Shown here: piece after piece, positions 51,759 to 59,477 of the stretch
How positions within the stretch are numbered: position 1 is the stretch's first letter
How the letters are laid out: each line of letters starts with the position of its first letter
The notes under the pieces: model-generated
What the model was told of the DNA's origin: nothing
What the model saw: only the letters and a program-made list of their open reading frames with translations
Databases searched by the model: none
NCBI RefSeq assembly: GCF_004353505.1
Contig: NZ_SMNQ01000017.1
Span: forward strand, 62,001 to 126,000
Length of the DNA: 64,000 bases
DNA from: Streptomyces sp. WAC05374
GTDB taxonomy: Bacteria; Actinomycetota; Actinomycetes; Streptomycetales; Streptomycetaceae
Direction of reading: 5' to 3'
Translations under genes and position numbers: made by a program

Positions 51759-53167
51759 CAGCTTCCCGCCGGGCGGATCAGCGAGGCCGCCGTGCGCAGC
51801 AGGATGCACACGTCCTGCCAGAGCGACCAGTGGTCGATGTAGTGGTTGTCGAAGCGGCACCGGTCCTCGATGGAGGTGTCGCCGCGCAGCCCGTGCACCT
51901 GCGCCAGCCCGGTCAGCCCGACCGGCATCCGGTGCCGTGCCGCGTAGCCGGGGTGGACGCGGCTGAACTGGCTGACGAAGTAGGGGCGTTCCGGGCGCGG
52001 CCCGACCAGGCTCATGTCGCCGCGCAGCACGTTCCACAACTGCGGCAGCTCGTCGAGCGAGGTGCGCCGGAGGAACGTTCCGACGCCGCTCATCCGCTCG
52101 TCGTGGGCGACGCTCCAGCGGGTGGCGGCCTCCTCGTCGTCGGCGGGGCGCAGCGTACGGAACTTCAGGAGCGTGAACAGCTTGCCGTCCTGGCCGACCC
52201 GCTCCTGCCGGAAGACCACGCCGGGGCCGTCCGACAGCCGGATCGCGGCCGCGCACAGCAGCAGGAGCGGCGAGAGGGCGGCGAGCATCAGTCCGGCGAC
52301 GGTGACGTCGAGGACCCGTTTGGGCAGTCTGCCCCGGTGGCCGGGCGGCGGGTCCAGGCGCCGGCACGCGTGGCCCCACAGGTGCCGGCTCATCGGCGTG
52401 TCGCCGGCGGCGTCGCCGACGAGCCAGCCCACGCAGCCGTGGTGGCGCAGCAGTGCCACCAGTTCGGGCTGGTCGGCGCCGGTGAACAGCGCGTCGCGCA
52501 CGCTGTTCTGGATGACGGCCCGGTGGATCTCCTCCGGGCCGCTCAGCACGGGCAGTGACGATTCGGCGTGGGCCGCCGCCCGGTGCGTGTCGACGATGCC
52601 GACCGGGCGGACGCCGTACTCGGGGTGCCTGGCGAGCATGGCGGCCAGGCGCTGCGCGGCGGGCGCGGGGCCGACGACGAGCGCGGAGCGCGGGTGCGCG
52701 CGGGCGGCGGCCCGGCTCCGGTGGTGCAGGACGGCACGGCACGCGCACACGAAGGCCAGGTGGACGGCGTACGCGGCGGACAGCGCCGCCGGTCCGACGG
52801 CCCGGTCCGGGTCCTGCGCGGCGAGGAGCGCGGCGGCCGCGCACCAGGCGACCGCCGCGCGCCCGGCGAGGGCGGGCAGTTCGTCGAGCACGGAGTCGGG
52901 TACGGAGGCGACGGCGGCGGGCCGGTAGAGGCCGGCGTACGCGTTGAGGGCGGCGAGGCAGGCGGTGAGCTGCATCAGCAGGGCGGCGCCGCGCTGCTCG
53001 GGGGCGAGCACCAGCGCGGCGACCAGGACGGCCGCGCAGTCGGTGGCGACGAGGGAGGCGACGAACGGCGGCGCGGGCACGGGGCGGCGCGGCGGCAGGG
53101 CCGGACGGTCCGCCGTGCCCCGGGGAGGGACGACGGTGGTGGCCGGGCTGGTGCTTTCCGTGGTCAC
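51758..53167 (-). CDS. Exopolysaccharide polyprenyl sugar-1-phosphate transferase
   Basis: A 469-residue WbaP/PssY-type initiating enzyme. N-terminal membrane segments and a CoA-binding-like domain (ALVVGPAPAAQRLAAML) are followed by the bacterial sugar transferase domain: KRVLDVTVAGLMLAALSP, LLKFRTL and RRTSLDELPQLWNVLRGDMS, then LVGPRPERPYFV. It transfers a hexose-1-phosphate to undecaprenyl phosphate. GTG 53167 overlaps the glycosyltransferase stop (GTGA). Confidence 0.93.
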   Translation of the reverse strand: MTTESTSPATTVVPPRGTADRPALPPRRPVPAPPFVASLVATDCAAVLVAALVLAPEQRGAALLMQLTACLAALNAYAGLYRPAAVASVPDSVLDELPALAGRAAVAWCAAAALLAAQDPDRAVGPAALSAAYAVHLAFVCACRAVLHHRSRAAARAHPRSALVVGPAPAAQRLAAMLARHPEYGVRPVGIVDTHRAAAHAESSLPVLSGPEEIHRAVIQNSVRDALFTGADQPELVALLRHHGCVGWLVGDAAGDTPMSRHLWGHACRRLDPPPGHRGRLPKRVLDVTVAGLMLAALSPLLLLCAAAIRLSDGPGVVFRQERVGQDGKLFTLLKFRTLRPADDEEAATRWSVAHDERMSGVGTFLRRTSLDELPQLWNVLRGDMSLVGPRPERPYFVSQFSRVHPGYAARHRMPVGLTGLAQVHGLRGDTSIEDRCRFDNHYIDHWSLWQDVCILLRTAASLIRPAGS

Positions 53168-54357
53168 TGGGGGATCGGCTCCGTGAGCTCGGGGCGCGGC
53201 GCGGCGGTCAGCTCGTGGTACACGTCCGCGATGGCCGCGCCGGACCGCCGCACGTCGAAGCTCCCGAGTACGTGGCGCTGGGCCTGGCGGCCCAGGGCCT
53301 CGCGCAGGACCGGGCGCCGGAGCAGCCCGGCGAGGGCGGCGCCGAGGGCGGCCGGGTCGTCGGGGCGTACCAGGCAGTGGGTCTCGTGGCCCGGCGGCAG
53401 GCTCTCGCGGGCGCCGTCCACGTCGGTGACGACGACGGGCCGGCCGGCGGCCATGGCCTCCAGGGGTGCGAGGGCCATCCCTTCCCACCGGGACGGCTGG
53501 ACGACGAGGTCGGCGGCCCGGTACCAGAGCGCCGGATCGGTGACGGCACCGGCGAAGCCCACCGCCGCCGGGCCGGCCCCGCCGGGCGGGGCGGGGTGCC
53601 GCGGCGAGGGGGCCGGCCGGCCGGCGGCCGCGCGCAGGGCATCGGCGGCCGGGCCGTCGCCGACGAGGACGAGCCGGGCGTGCGGTACGCGGTCGAGGAC
53701 GGCCGGCCAGGCGGTCAGGAGCGTGTCCTGGCCCTTCTGGCGGCACAGCCGCCCCACGCACACCACGAGTGGGTCGGAGGCGGGCAGGGCGAGCGCGGCG
53801 CGGGCGGCCGCCCGGTCCGGTGCCGTGGCGAACCGCCGGGCGTCCACACCGTTGTGGACCACCGACCAGGCCGCCCGCACACCCGCCTGTTCGCCGCGCC
53901 GCCGTTCCGCCTCGCTGACGCAGACGACCCGGTCGGTCCAGCGGGCCGCCCAGCGCTCCCAGCGCCTGGCCAGCGCACCGGTCACCCCGTCGACCGCCTC
54001 GAACGACCAGGCGTGCGGCTGGTACACGGTCGGCACCCGGCCGCGTACGGCGAGCCTGGCGGCGAGTCCCGCCTTCGCGCTGTGCGCGTGCACCAGGTCG
54101 GGGCGCACGAGGTCCACGAGCCCGGCGATCCGGCGGCTCTCGGCCACCAGGCCGGGGCCCGGTTCGCGCCCGGCCGGCCACGGGCGCACGTCGGCGCCGA
54201 GCGCGGCGGCCGCCAGCGCCAGCGGCGTACGGGGCGGGCAGGCGAGGACCACCCGCATTCCCAGGTCCACCTGGGCGCCGACCAGGTCGGTGACCACGCG
54301 GGCCACTCCGCCGTCACCCGGCTGGACAACATGCAACGCGGTGAATGGGGGACGCAC
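53164..54357 (-). CDS. Glycosyltransferase family 4, first gene of EPS operon
   Basis: A 397-residue GT-B glycosyltransferase with VHNGVDARRF, CVGRLCRQKGQDTLL and the C-terminal PSRWEGMALAPLEAMAAGRP. The N-terminus reads MRPPFTALHVVQPGDGGVAR. GTG 54357 has AAGGG upstream. It begins a run of eight genes in which every junction overlaps, so translation is probably coupled throughout. Confidence 0.9.
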   Translation of the reverse strand: MRPPFTALHVVQPGDGGVARVVTDLVGAQVDLGMRVVLACPPRTPLALAAAALGADVRPWPAGREPGPGLVAESRRIAGLVDLVRPDLVHAHSAKAGLAARLAVRGRVPTVYQPHAWSFEAVDGVTGALARRWERWAARWTDRVVCVSEAERRRGEQAGVRAAWSVVHNGVDARRFATAPDRAAARAALALPASDPLVVCVGRLCRQKGQDTLLTAWPAVLDRVPHARLVLVGDGPAADALRAAAGRPAPSPRHPAPPGGAGPAAVGFAGAVTDPALWYRAADLVVQPSRWEGMALAPLEAMAAGRPVVVTDVDGARESLPPGHETHCLVRPDDPAALGAALAGLLRRPVLREALGRQAQRHVLGSFDVRRSGAAIADVYHELTAAPRPELTEPIPQ

Positions 54358-54699
54358 GCGTGACCCTTTCTACGGAGCTGGCGGCAGTGAGGGGTCGGCG
54401 CTTTTCCGGCGCGCGGGCGAATGTCAGACCTCGGAATTCCCCAAATCGGTTCTCCGCTTTGACGAATGACGGCCGGCGAGAGGTACGTTATAACTCAACA
54501 AACACGACCAGAAGCATATGAAACACCGGCGGAGCAACTTCCTTATTGTCACGCCGCGTTCGCCGTCCGGCGTGTCGCGACGGGGGCGCCCACGGCCCGT
54601 GTCACCCATTCGGTCGCGCAACCGGCGAAATTCTGGGGCGTTGTTGGTGTAGCCGGCCACGTCGGCCGCTGTGCCTCACCAACCTAGGAGTTCCCCACC
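54358..54699. other. Divergent intergenic region between EPS operon and second chaplin
   Basis: A 342-bp region without a supported gene. It is AT-richer than its surroundings near 54480-54525 and contains the EPS promoter region (minus) and the chaplin promoter (plus, 54617-54644), plus AGGAG upstream of ATG 54700. A minus-strand open frame of 78 codons at 54424-54660 has no supporting features. Confidence 0.7.
54617..54644 (+). promoter_or_regulatory. Sigma-BldN-like promoter of the second chaplin
   Basis: CGCAAC (54617-54622), 16-bp spacer, CGTTGT (54639-54644), 55 bp upstream of the start codon. It has the same architecture as the promoters at 57597-57624 and 40471-40498. Confidence 0.72.
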
Positions 54700-54939
54700 A
54701 TGTCCCGTATCGCGAAGGCAGCCGTCCTGACCTCCGCCGTCGCCGCGTCCGTCGCCGGTGCCACCGGCGTCGCGCACGCCGACGCCGACGCGGATGCAGC
54801 GGCCGTCAAGTCCCCCGGTGTCATCTCCGGCAATGTGATCCAGGTCCCGATCCACATCCCGGTCAACCTCTGCGGCAACACCATCGACATCATCGGTGCG
54901 CTCAACCCGACTTTCGGCAACGTCTGCGTCAACGACTGA
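54700..54939 (+). CDS. Short chaplin
   Basis: A 79-residue secreted chaplin. The signal peptide starts MSRIAKAAVLTSAVAASVAG and is cleaved near VAHA. The chaplin domain has SPGVISGNVIQVPIHIPVNL, CGNTIDIIGALNPTFG and a terminal NVCVND, with both conserved cysteines. It is close in sequence to the third chaplin (57680). AGGAG lies upstream of ATG 54700. Confidence 0.96.
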   Translation: MSRIAKAAVLTSAVAASVAGATGVAHADADADAAAVKSPGVISGNVIQVPIHIPVNLCGNTIDIIGALNPTFGNVCVND

Positions 54940-55296
54940 CGCATTTCGCCGACGTCGTACGGCTCAGCCATACGGCGAAGTCGGACGGCGTCGCCGTACG
55001 GCGACGCCGTGACGGAGCCGTACACCGCGCGCACAGCCGGCGCGAGGACAGTGCGCCATCCCTTCGGGGGTGGCGCATTTCCCTGTGTACGGACACAGGG
55101 CGGAAGCGCGGGCCACTCCATCGGCGGCGCGCGGCCGTCGCACCGGTGGCCGATAGCCGGCCGCGTTACCCGGCAGGTCAGGAGGGCCGGTTCACCCGTC
55201 GGGCCCATGCGCGGTTGTCGCGCATGCGTTTGCGGGCCGCAAAGGGCCGACTCACGGTGATGTCACGTTCTCGACGCATCACTGGAAGGACAAGGC
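54940..55296. other. Intergenic region, 357 bp, rich in hairpins
   Basis: No gene is supported. It contains an imperfect inverted repeat around 54949-54984, the perfect palindrome at 54985-55010, and the promoter region and GGAAGGA ribosome binding site of the next secreted protein. Confidence 0.65.
54985..55010. terminator. Perfect 26-bp palindrome after the second chaplin
   Basis: ACGGCGTCGCCGT followed by its exact reverse complement, 45 nt after the chaplin stop. It probably terminates the chaplin transcript; a protein binding site is an alternative. Confidence 0.65.
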
Positions 55297-55935
55297 ATGC
55301 GTCTCCTGACACCCCGCCGTGTGGCGGTCACCGCGCTCTGTGCCGCGTTCGCGCTCGGTACGGCGGGACCCGCCCTCGCCCACTCCCCCCACCAGGCCGC
55401 CAAGGAACAGGTCAAGGAGCACGTCCGGGCGCCGCAGGACATCGGCGACATCCTCGGCTCGATCGGCGGCGTGCTCGACGCCGTCCTGGGCACCGTATCG
55501 GGCTCGAACAGCAGCACCCAGACACTGCCCGCGACGAGCGACATGAACCAGCAGATGAAGGACCTCACGGCCGCCATCGAGGCACTGAGGAAGGCGGCGG
55601 CCGAGGCGAACACCACCCCCTCGTCCGCCCCCGTCACCTCCGCCCCCGCGCCCGGTACCGGCATGCCGGCCGACGACCGCGCCCCCATGGACCCGATGGA
55701 CACCACGGACGCGGACATGGACCAGGCGTTCGCCGCCATGGACAAGGCGATCGACGACCTGGTCGACGCCGCGGCGAAGGGCCAGGCGACCACGTCGGCG
55801 ACCCAGGTCCAGGCGGCCACCAAGAAGCTCGTCGACACGATCATGCGCGACATCAACCGGATGTCCGGCACGCCCACGACGGGCATGACCACCCTGCCGG
55901 CCACCAGCCAGCAGATGCCGGTCACCGGTCTCTAG
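55297..55935 (+). CDS. Secreted protein, unknown function
   Basis: A 212-residue protein with a Sec signal peptide (MRLLTPRRVAVTALCAAFAL, cleavage after PALA). The mature part has a hydrophobic IGDILGSIGGVLDAVLGTVSG helix, a Met/Gln-rich helical segment MNQQMKDLTAAIEALRKAA, a Pro/Ala/Thr linker and a second helical block ending TSQQMPVTGL. No cysteines occur in the mature protein. It has helical pairs suited to coiled-coil assembly. GGAAGGA precedes ATG 55297. I recognise no family. Confidence 0.82.
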   Translation: MRLLTPRRVAVTALCAAFALGTAGPALAHSPHQAAKEQVKEHVRAPQDIGDILGSIGGVLDAVLGTVSGSNSSTQTLPATSDMNQQMKDLTAAIEALRKAAAEANTTPSSAPVTSAPAPGTGMPADDRAPMDPMDTTDADMDQAFAAMDKAIDDLVDAAAKGQATTSATQVQAATKKLVDTIMRDINRMSGTPTTGMTTLPATSQQMPVTGL

Positions 55936-56045
55936 GTCCAGGGGCCCGCCCCCGACGGCCGTGCCGCCTCAGCCCCCACTGAGCCGACACGGCCGCCGGC
56001 CTTTCCCGGCCCGCCGGCCACGCCGGCCCGCTGACCGGCCCCACC

Positions 56046-56250
56046 GATCCCGTTGATCCTGCCGATCCCTGCGACCCCGCCGATCCCGTCGATCCCGTCG
56101 ATCCCACCGATCCCTTTGATCCCGCCGATCCCGCCGATGTCGCCGATCCCGTCGATCCCGTCGATCCCGTCGATCCTGTTGATGTCGCCGATCGCGTCGA
56201 TCTCGTTGATCGCGCCGAGCGCGTCGAACGCGTCGATCTCGTTGATCGGA
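56046..56250. repeat. 9-bp tandem repeat array, 22 full units
   Basis: An uninterrupted, strictly 9-bp-phased array of degenerate GATCCCGTC units, 22 full copies plus a partial one. Units start GAT in all but three cases; variation is at positions 5-9. On the minus strand it could be read as an Ile-Asp-Gly/Gly-Ile-Gly repeat and on the plus strand as Ile-Pro-Ser/Pro, but neither frame has a convincing start or flanks. It lies between two secreted-protein genes. Confidence 0.92.
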
Positions 56251-56425
56251 GAATCAGACCGATTCGTATCGTTCGAGTGCAGTGCCGAGAATTCGCGGCT
56301 CGCGGAGTTTCCCCCGCGCGGAGGGCTCGTTACAGAAGACAGAGCGCTGCACAGGTGATCCCAAGTGGCCTGTGATGTGCGTGAGTTGCAGCGAACAGAC
56401 GCCATTCCAGGAAGGACTCACTCCC

Positions 56426-56713
56426 ATGAAGCCCACCAAGGTTGCCGCGGTCGTCGCCGGTTCCATGATGGCTCTGGGCGCGGCCTCGCCGGCCTTCGCC
56501 ATCGACCCCACCCTCACCCCGTCCAGCCTCAACGGAGGAGTCGACTCCCTGGGCAAGCGCGGCCTGACCGAGGCCGTCCCCACCGACGCGGTGGGCAAGG
56601 TGACCGACGGCAAGGCGGTCGGCAAGGTCAAGGACACCGCCGGTGGCCTGGAGCCCGCGAAGGACACCGCGCAGCCCCTGCTGGGCGGCCTGCCCGCGCT
56701 GGGCGGCAAGTAA
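56426..56713 (+). CDS. Small secreted protein, unknown function
   Basis: A 95-residue protein with a signal peptide (MKPTKVAAVVAGSMMALGAA, cleavage after PAFA) that closely resembles those of the chaplins. The mature 70 residues are hydrophilic, Gly/Lys/Asp-rich, without cysteine, and contain KVTDGKAVGKVKDTAGGLEP and end in LLGGLPALGGK. GAAGGA lies 9 nt upstream of ATG 56426. It probably belongs with the surface proteins of the cluster. I recognise no family beyond small Streptomyces secreted proteins. Confidence 0.8.
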   Translation: MKPTKVAAVVAGSMMALGAASPAFAIDPTLTPSSLNGGVDSLGKRGLTEAVPTDAVGKVTDGKAVGKVKDTAGGLEPAKDTAQPLLGGLPALGGK

Positions 56714-56935
56714 GCAGGCCTGACGGCCGGGAGAGTGCTCCCTCGTACGTGACGCTGCCGGGGCCGACGGAAACGCTGACGCTTTTCGTCGGCCCTTCGG
56801 CATGCCCGCTTCCCAGTAACGGGGAACGAGCCGTTCGGCATTGCTGCATTCAGGCGAATTCTGAGGCGTTTGTCGGCGCGTGCTCGTTCTCTGAGGCAGC
56901 ACCGTACTCACAAGCCCGGGAAGGCGTACGCAGCA

Positions 56936-57460
56936 ATGAACTCGAAGTCTCAGGCAGGCGTGGGGATCATCGTCACGTGCCTCGCATCGGCGGCGATGGC
57001 GTCGCCCGCCGCGGCGGCCGCCACCGTGCCGGTCGCACCGGTGGACGTACCGCTGCACGGTCTCGGAACCGTACTCCCCACCGAGACGCCGACGCTGCGT
57101 ACCGGCGTCCCCATCCCGCTCCCGGGCGCGCCCATGGGGCTCACCGGGCACGAGCAGGGCCGGTTCCAGCCGCTGACGCTGCCGCAGCTCCCGGTGGCGG
57201 CCGGCGTCCCGGAGACGCTGGTCAGCGCACCGCTGCCGGACGTCGTCGAGGGCGAGCCCACGGGCCGGGCACTGCTCGCGGCCCCCGCCTCCGAGGTGCA
57301 GGCCACCACGCCCGGCGCGTTCCTCGGCCTGCCGGTCACCCTGCCGCGCGCGGACTCGCTCGGCCTGCCGGGCGCCGAGCTGCCGCAGGCCGGCTTCCTG
57401 GCACCGACCGTGTCCGGGGCGCTGGACTCCACGCTCGGGCTGGCGCAGCCGAAGAAGTGA
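56936..57460 (+). CDS. Secreted Pro/Leu-rich protein, unknown function
   Basis: A 174-residue protein with a signal peptide (MNSKSQAGVGIIVTCLASAAMA, given in part, cleavage after AAAA). The mature region is rich in Pro, Leu, Gly and Val with repeated PLPG/LPVT-type segments (TGVPIPLPGAPMGLTG, FLGLPVTLPRADSLGLPG), no cysteine. This composition suggests an extended, surface-associated protein. I chose ATG 56936; the frame is open from 56870. A 222-bp gap upstream shows no gene. Confidence 0.78.
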   Translation: MNSKSQAGVGIIVTCLASAAMASPAAAAATVPVAPVDVPLHGLGTVLPTETPTLRTGVPIPLPGAPMGLTGHEQGRFQPLTLPQLPVAAGVPETLVSAPLPDVVEGEPTGRALLAAPASEVQATTPGAFLGLPVTLPRADSLGLPGAELPQAGFLAPTVSGALDSTLGLAQPKK

Positions 57461-57596
57461 GCCGGGCCGCTCCCGGCGACCCCCGGCCCTCCCTTCGTCC
57501 TCACCCTCCCCTCCCCCGCATTCCCCCTCGTCTCGTATGCGGCTACGGCCAAAAGGGCGAACCCAGTGCCACGACCGGCTGTTGGAGTGGCGCGGC

Positions 57597-57624
57597 CGTT
57601 ACCCGCTCTGAAATGCGGCGTTGT
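57597..57624 (+). promoter_or_regulatory. Sigma-BldN-like promoter of the third chaplin
   Basis: CGTTAC (57597-57602), 16-bp spacer, CGTTGT (57619-57624), 55 bp upstream of the start codon, exactly the distance seen at the second chaplin. Confidence 0.75.
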
Positions 57625-57679
57625 AGGGGAGTGACGACCGCAGGTCCGCGGTCGGATTTCCACGTACAAGGAGATTTTG

Positions 57680-57958
57680 ATGTCTCGCATCGCGAAGGCT
57701 GCCGCCGTCATCGTCGGCACGGGCGCTGTCGCCCTGAGCGGAACCGGCATGGCCGTCGCCGACGCGCGGTCCGACGCCGCTGCCGTCGAGTCCCCCGGTG
57801 TCATCTCCGGCAACGCGGTCCAGGTCCCGATCCACATCCCGATCAACCTGTGCGGCAACACCATCGACATCATCGGCCTGCTCAACCCCGCGTTCGGCAA
57901 CCAGTGCGCGAACGTGGACGGCCACAAGAAGGACCACAAGGGCGGCTACGGTCACTGA
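57680..57958 (+). CDS. Short chaplin with His/Lys-rich C-terminal extension
   Basis: A 92-residue chaplin. The signal peptide starts MSRIAKAAAVIVGTGAVALS and is cleaved near MAVA. The chaplin domain has SPGVISGNAVQVPIHIPINL, CGNTIDIIGLLNPAFG and the second Cys in NQCANV. Most short chaplins stop there; this one continues with DGHKKDHKGGYGH, containing three His and four Lys. AAGGAG lies 6 nt before ATG 57680. It is convergent with the tyrosinase gene. Confidence 0.95.
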   Translation: MSRIAKAAAVIVGTGAVALSGTGMAVADARSDAAAVESPGVISGNAVQVPIHIPINLCGNTIDIIGLLNPAFGNQCANVDGHKKDHKGGYGH

Positions 57959-57970
57959 TCGCCACCGCGC

Positions 57971-58006
57971 GAGCGGCCCCCCGGCTCACCGGCCGGGGGG
58001 CCGCTC
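57971..58006. terminator. Terminator between third chaplin and melC2
   Basis: A perfect 14-bp inverted repeat (57971-57984 with 57993-58006, 8-nt loop) between convergent genes, 12 nt after the chaplin stop and 30 nt after the tyrosinase stop. Confidence 0.85.
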
Positions 58007-58036
58007 CGCGTTCGGCCCGCGTGTCAGGCCCGCGTG

Positions 58037-58903
58037 TCAGGCGTACCGGTAGACGTGGTCGTGGGTGGCGACATCGGCGGGGGTGACCTGGAACGGCGGC
58101 ATCGGCTCGTCCCGCGCGACGACCCGGTTGTACTGGGCGGAGCCGCGTGGGGGCGGCGTGGCGGGCAGGTAGCCCGCCCGGGGGTTTTGGCGCTGCCAGC
58201 GCGACCAGACCAGGTCGATGAAGGAGTGGTGGAGCCAGAAGACCGGGTCGTTGACGGACGCGCCGCCGAGCATCAGGCCGCCGACCCACCGGTGGACGCG
58301 GTTGTGGTTGCGCCAGCGGCCGGTGCCGCTCTCGCGGGTCCAGCCCTCGAGCGCGTTGCGGAAGCCGGTGCGGCTGGTGGAGTCCCAGGGCGCGGAGTCG
58401 TAGACGGTCTCGGCGGTCGCCCGGGCGAGCTCCCGCGCGGTGGGCAGGCCGATGGGGTTGGCCGGGTTGCCGAAGTCGCGGGTGAGGAACGGTGATTCGG
58501 TGACGCCGGCCGTGATCGGCCAGTTCCCCCCGGCGTACGCGAAGGGCCCCGTCATCACCTGGTGGTCGCCGCGCCGGCCGTTGCCGCCCATGAAGTCCTC
58601 GCCCCACAGGGACGCGGCGGGGGTGTTGTCGCGGGTCCAGTCCCAGTAGGGGACGCTCACCGTCGGGTCGACGCTCCTGAGGGCCCGTTCGAACTCCAGC
58701 AGGTACTGCCGGTGCCAGGGCAGGAAGGACGGTGCCATGTGGGCGACCCGCAGCTCGTCCTCGCCGTCCGCGCTGTAGTACCGGATGTGCGTGCGGACGA
58801 AGTCGTCGTACCTGCCGCTGCGCTTCAGCTCCAGCACGGCGCCGACGAACTTCCTGCGCTCGGCGCCGGTCAGGTCGCGCTGGTTCTTACGGACGTACGC
58901 CAT
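58037..58903 (-). CDS. melC2: Tyrosinase
   Basis: A 288-residue type 3 copper monophenol monooxygenase that makes melanin precursors from tyrosine. The CuA ligands are His39 (RTHIRYY), His55 (VAHMAPS) and His64 (PWHRQ). The CuB ligands are His200 and His204 (RNHNRVHRWVGG) and His226 (DPVFWLHHSF). It has no signal peptide and is exported with MelC1 in known systems. Its start lies inside the melC1 end (17-bp overlap). Confidence 0.97.
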   Translation of the reverse strand: MAYVRKNQRDLTGAERRKFVGAVLELKRSGRYDDFVRTHIRYYSADGEDELRVAHMAPSFLPWHRQYLLEFERALRSVDPTVSVPYWDWTRDNTPAASLWGEDFMGGNGRRGDHQVMTGPFAYAGGNWPITAGVTESPFLTRDFGNPANPIGLPTARELARATAETVYDSAPWDSTSRTGFRNALEGWTRESGTGRWRNHNRVHRWVGGLMLGGASVNDPVFWLHHSFIDLVWSRWQRQNPRAGYLPATPPPRGSAQYNRVVARDEPMPPFQVTPADVATHDHVYRYA

Positions 58904-59300
58904 GGTGCGCTCCCAGTGCCAGTCGGGCGGAACCCATCTCGTCCACGGCGCCGCGGGCGGCCGCGAGGGGGGTCGGGTACGACGCGTAGTGGTCGACGGG
59001 CGTGAGGTAGCCGCCGTCGGCGCACCGCATCAGGTGCAGGGGCCTGCCGTCGACCCGTACGTCGAACCGGGCACCGGGCACCGGCCGGCCCTGGATGCGC
59101 CGGCCCCGGTACATCTCGTCGAACCCGCCTCCGGGACCACCGGCCCGGGGCTCACCGGTCCGTCCGGCTCCGGCGCCCGGTGTGGTGGCGACATGGGCGA
59201 GCGTCCCGCCGGTGAACGCGGAGACGGCCAGGGCGAACAGCGCCCGCAGGACGGTGCGGCGGCGCGGGAGGAGGCGGGACAGCGGCGGTGTGGCAGTCAT
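58887..59300 (-). CDS. melC1: Tyrosinase co-factor / copper chaperone
   Basis: A 137-residue MelC1. A twin-arginine-type signal (RRRTVLRALFALAVSAFTGG) precedes the domain with DEMYRGRRIQGRP, LHLMRCADGGYLTPVDHYASYPTP and ARGAVDEMGSARL. MelC1 delivers copper to MelC2 and supplies the Tat signal for the complex. The His-rich segment common in other MelC1 proteins is absent here. ATG 59300 has AGGAG upstream; the frame is open to 59453. Confidence 0.92.
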   Translation of the reverse strand: MTATPPLSRLLPRRRTVLRALFALAVSAFTGGTLAHVATTPGAGAGRTGEPRAGGPGGGFDEMYRGRRIQGRPVPGARFDVRVDGRPLHLMRCADGGYLTPVDHYASYPTPLAAARGAVDEMGSARLALGAHHGVRP

Positions 59301-59477
59301 CGATCGGCTCCTGCTCGTCGTGTGCTCCCTCCGGGCACAACGACCCCACCCATGAACCGTTCCGGAGGGCTTGACCGCATCCATTACCCGGCCAGGTGAA
59401 TCCCTGCCCCCGCATATCGGCCGAACGGGTGGCAACGCACCGGAAGCCCCCATATGGCGCCACTACCATCCGGCAGC

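Noticed and set aside
51759..52844. Extension of the ligase frame upstream of ATG 51758
   Set aside because: It is antisense-like Arg/Pro sequence overlapping the sugar transferase gene; the coupled start at 51758 fits the operon pattern.
54424..54660. Minus-strand frame of 78 codons between the EPS operon and the second chaplin
   Set aside because: No ribosome binding site, no domain, and it overlaps the chaplin promoter.
56046..56250. Possible CRISPR array
   Set aside because: The repeat is a contiguous 9-bp tandem without spacers, and there are no cas genes.
55932..56405. Minus-strand frame across the 9-bp repeat (Ile-Asp-Gly repeat protein)
   Set aside because: It would start inside the ribosome binding region of the gene at 56426, has no site of its own and random-looking flanks. 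Kept as a repeat, not a gene.
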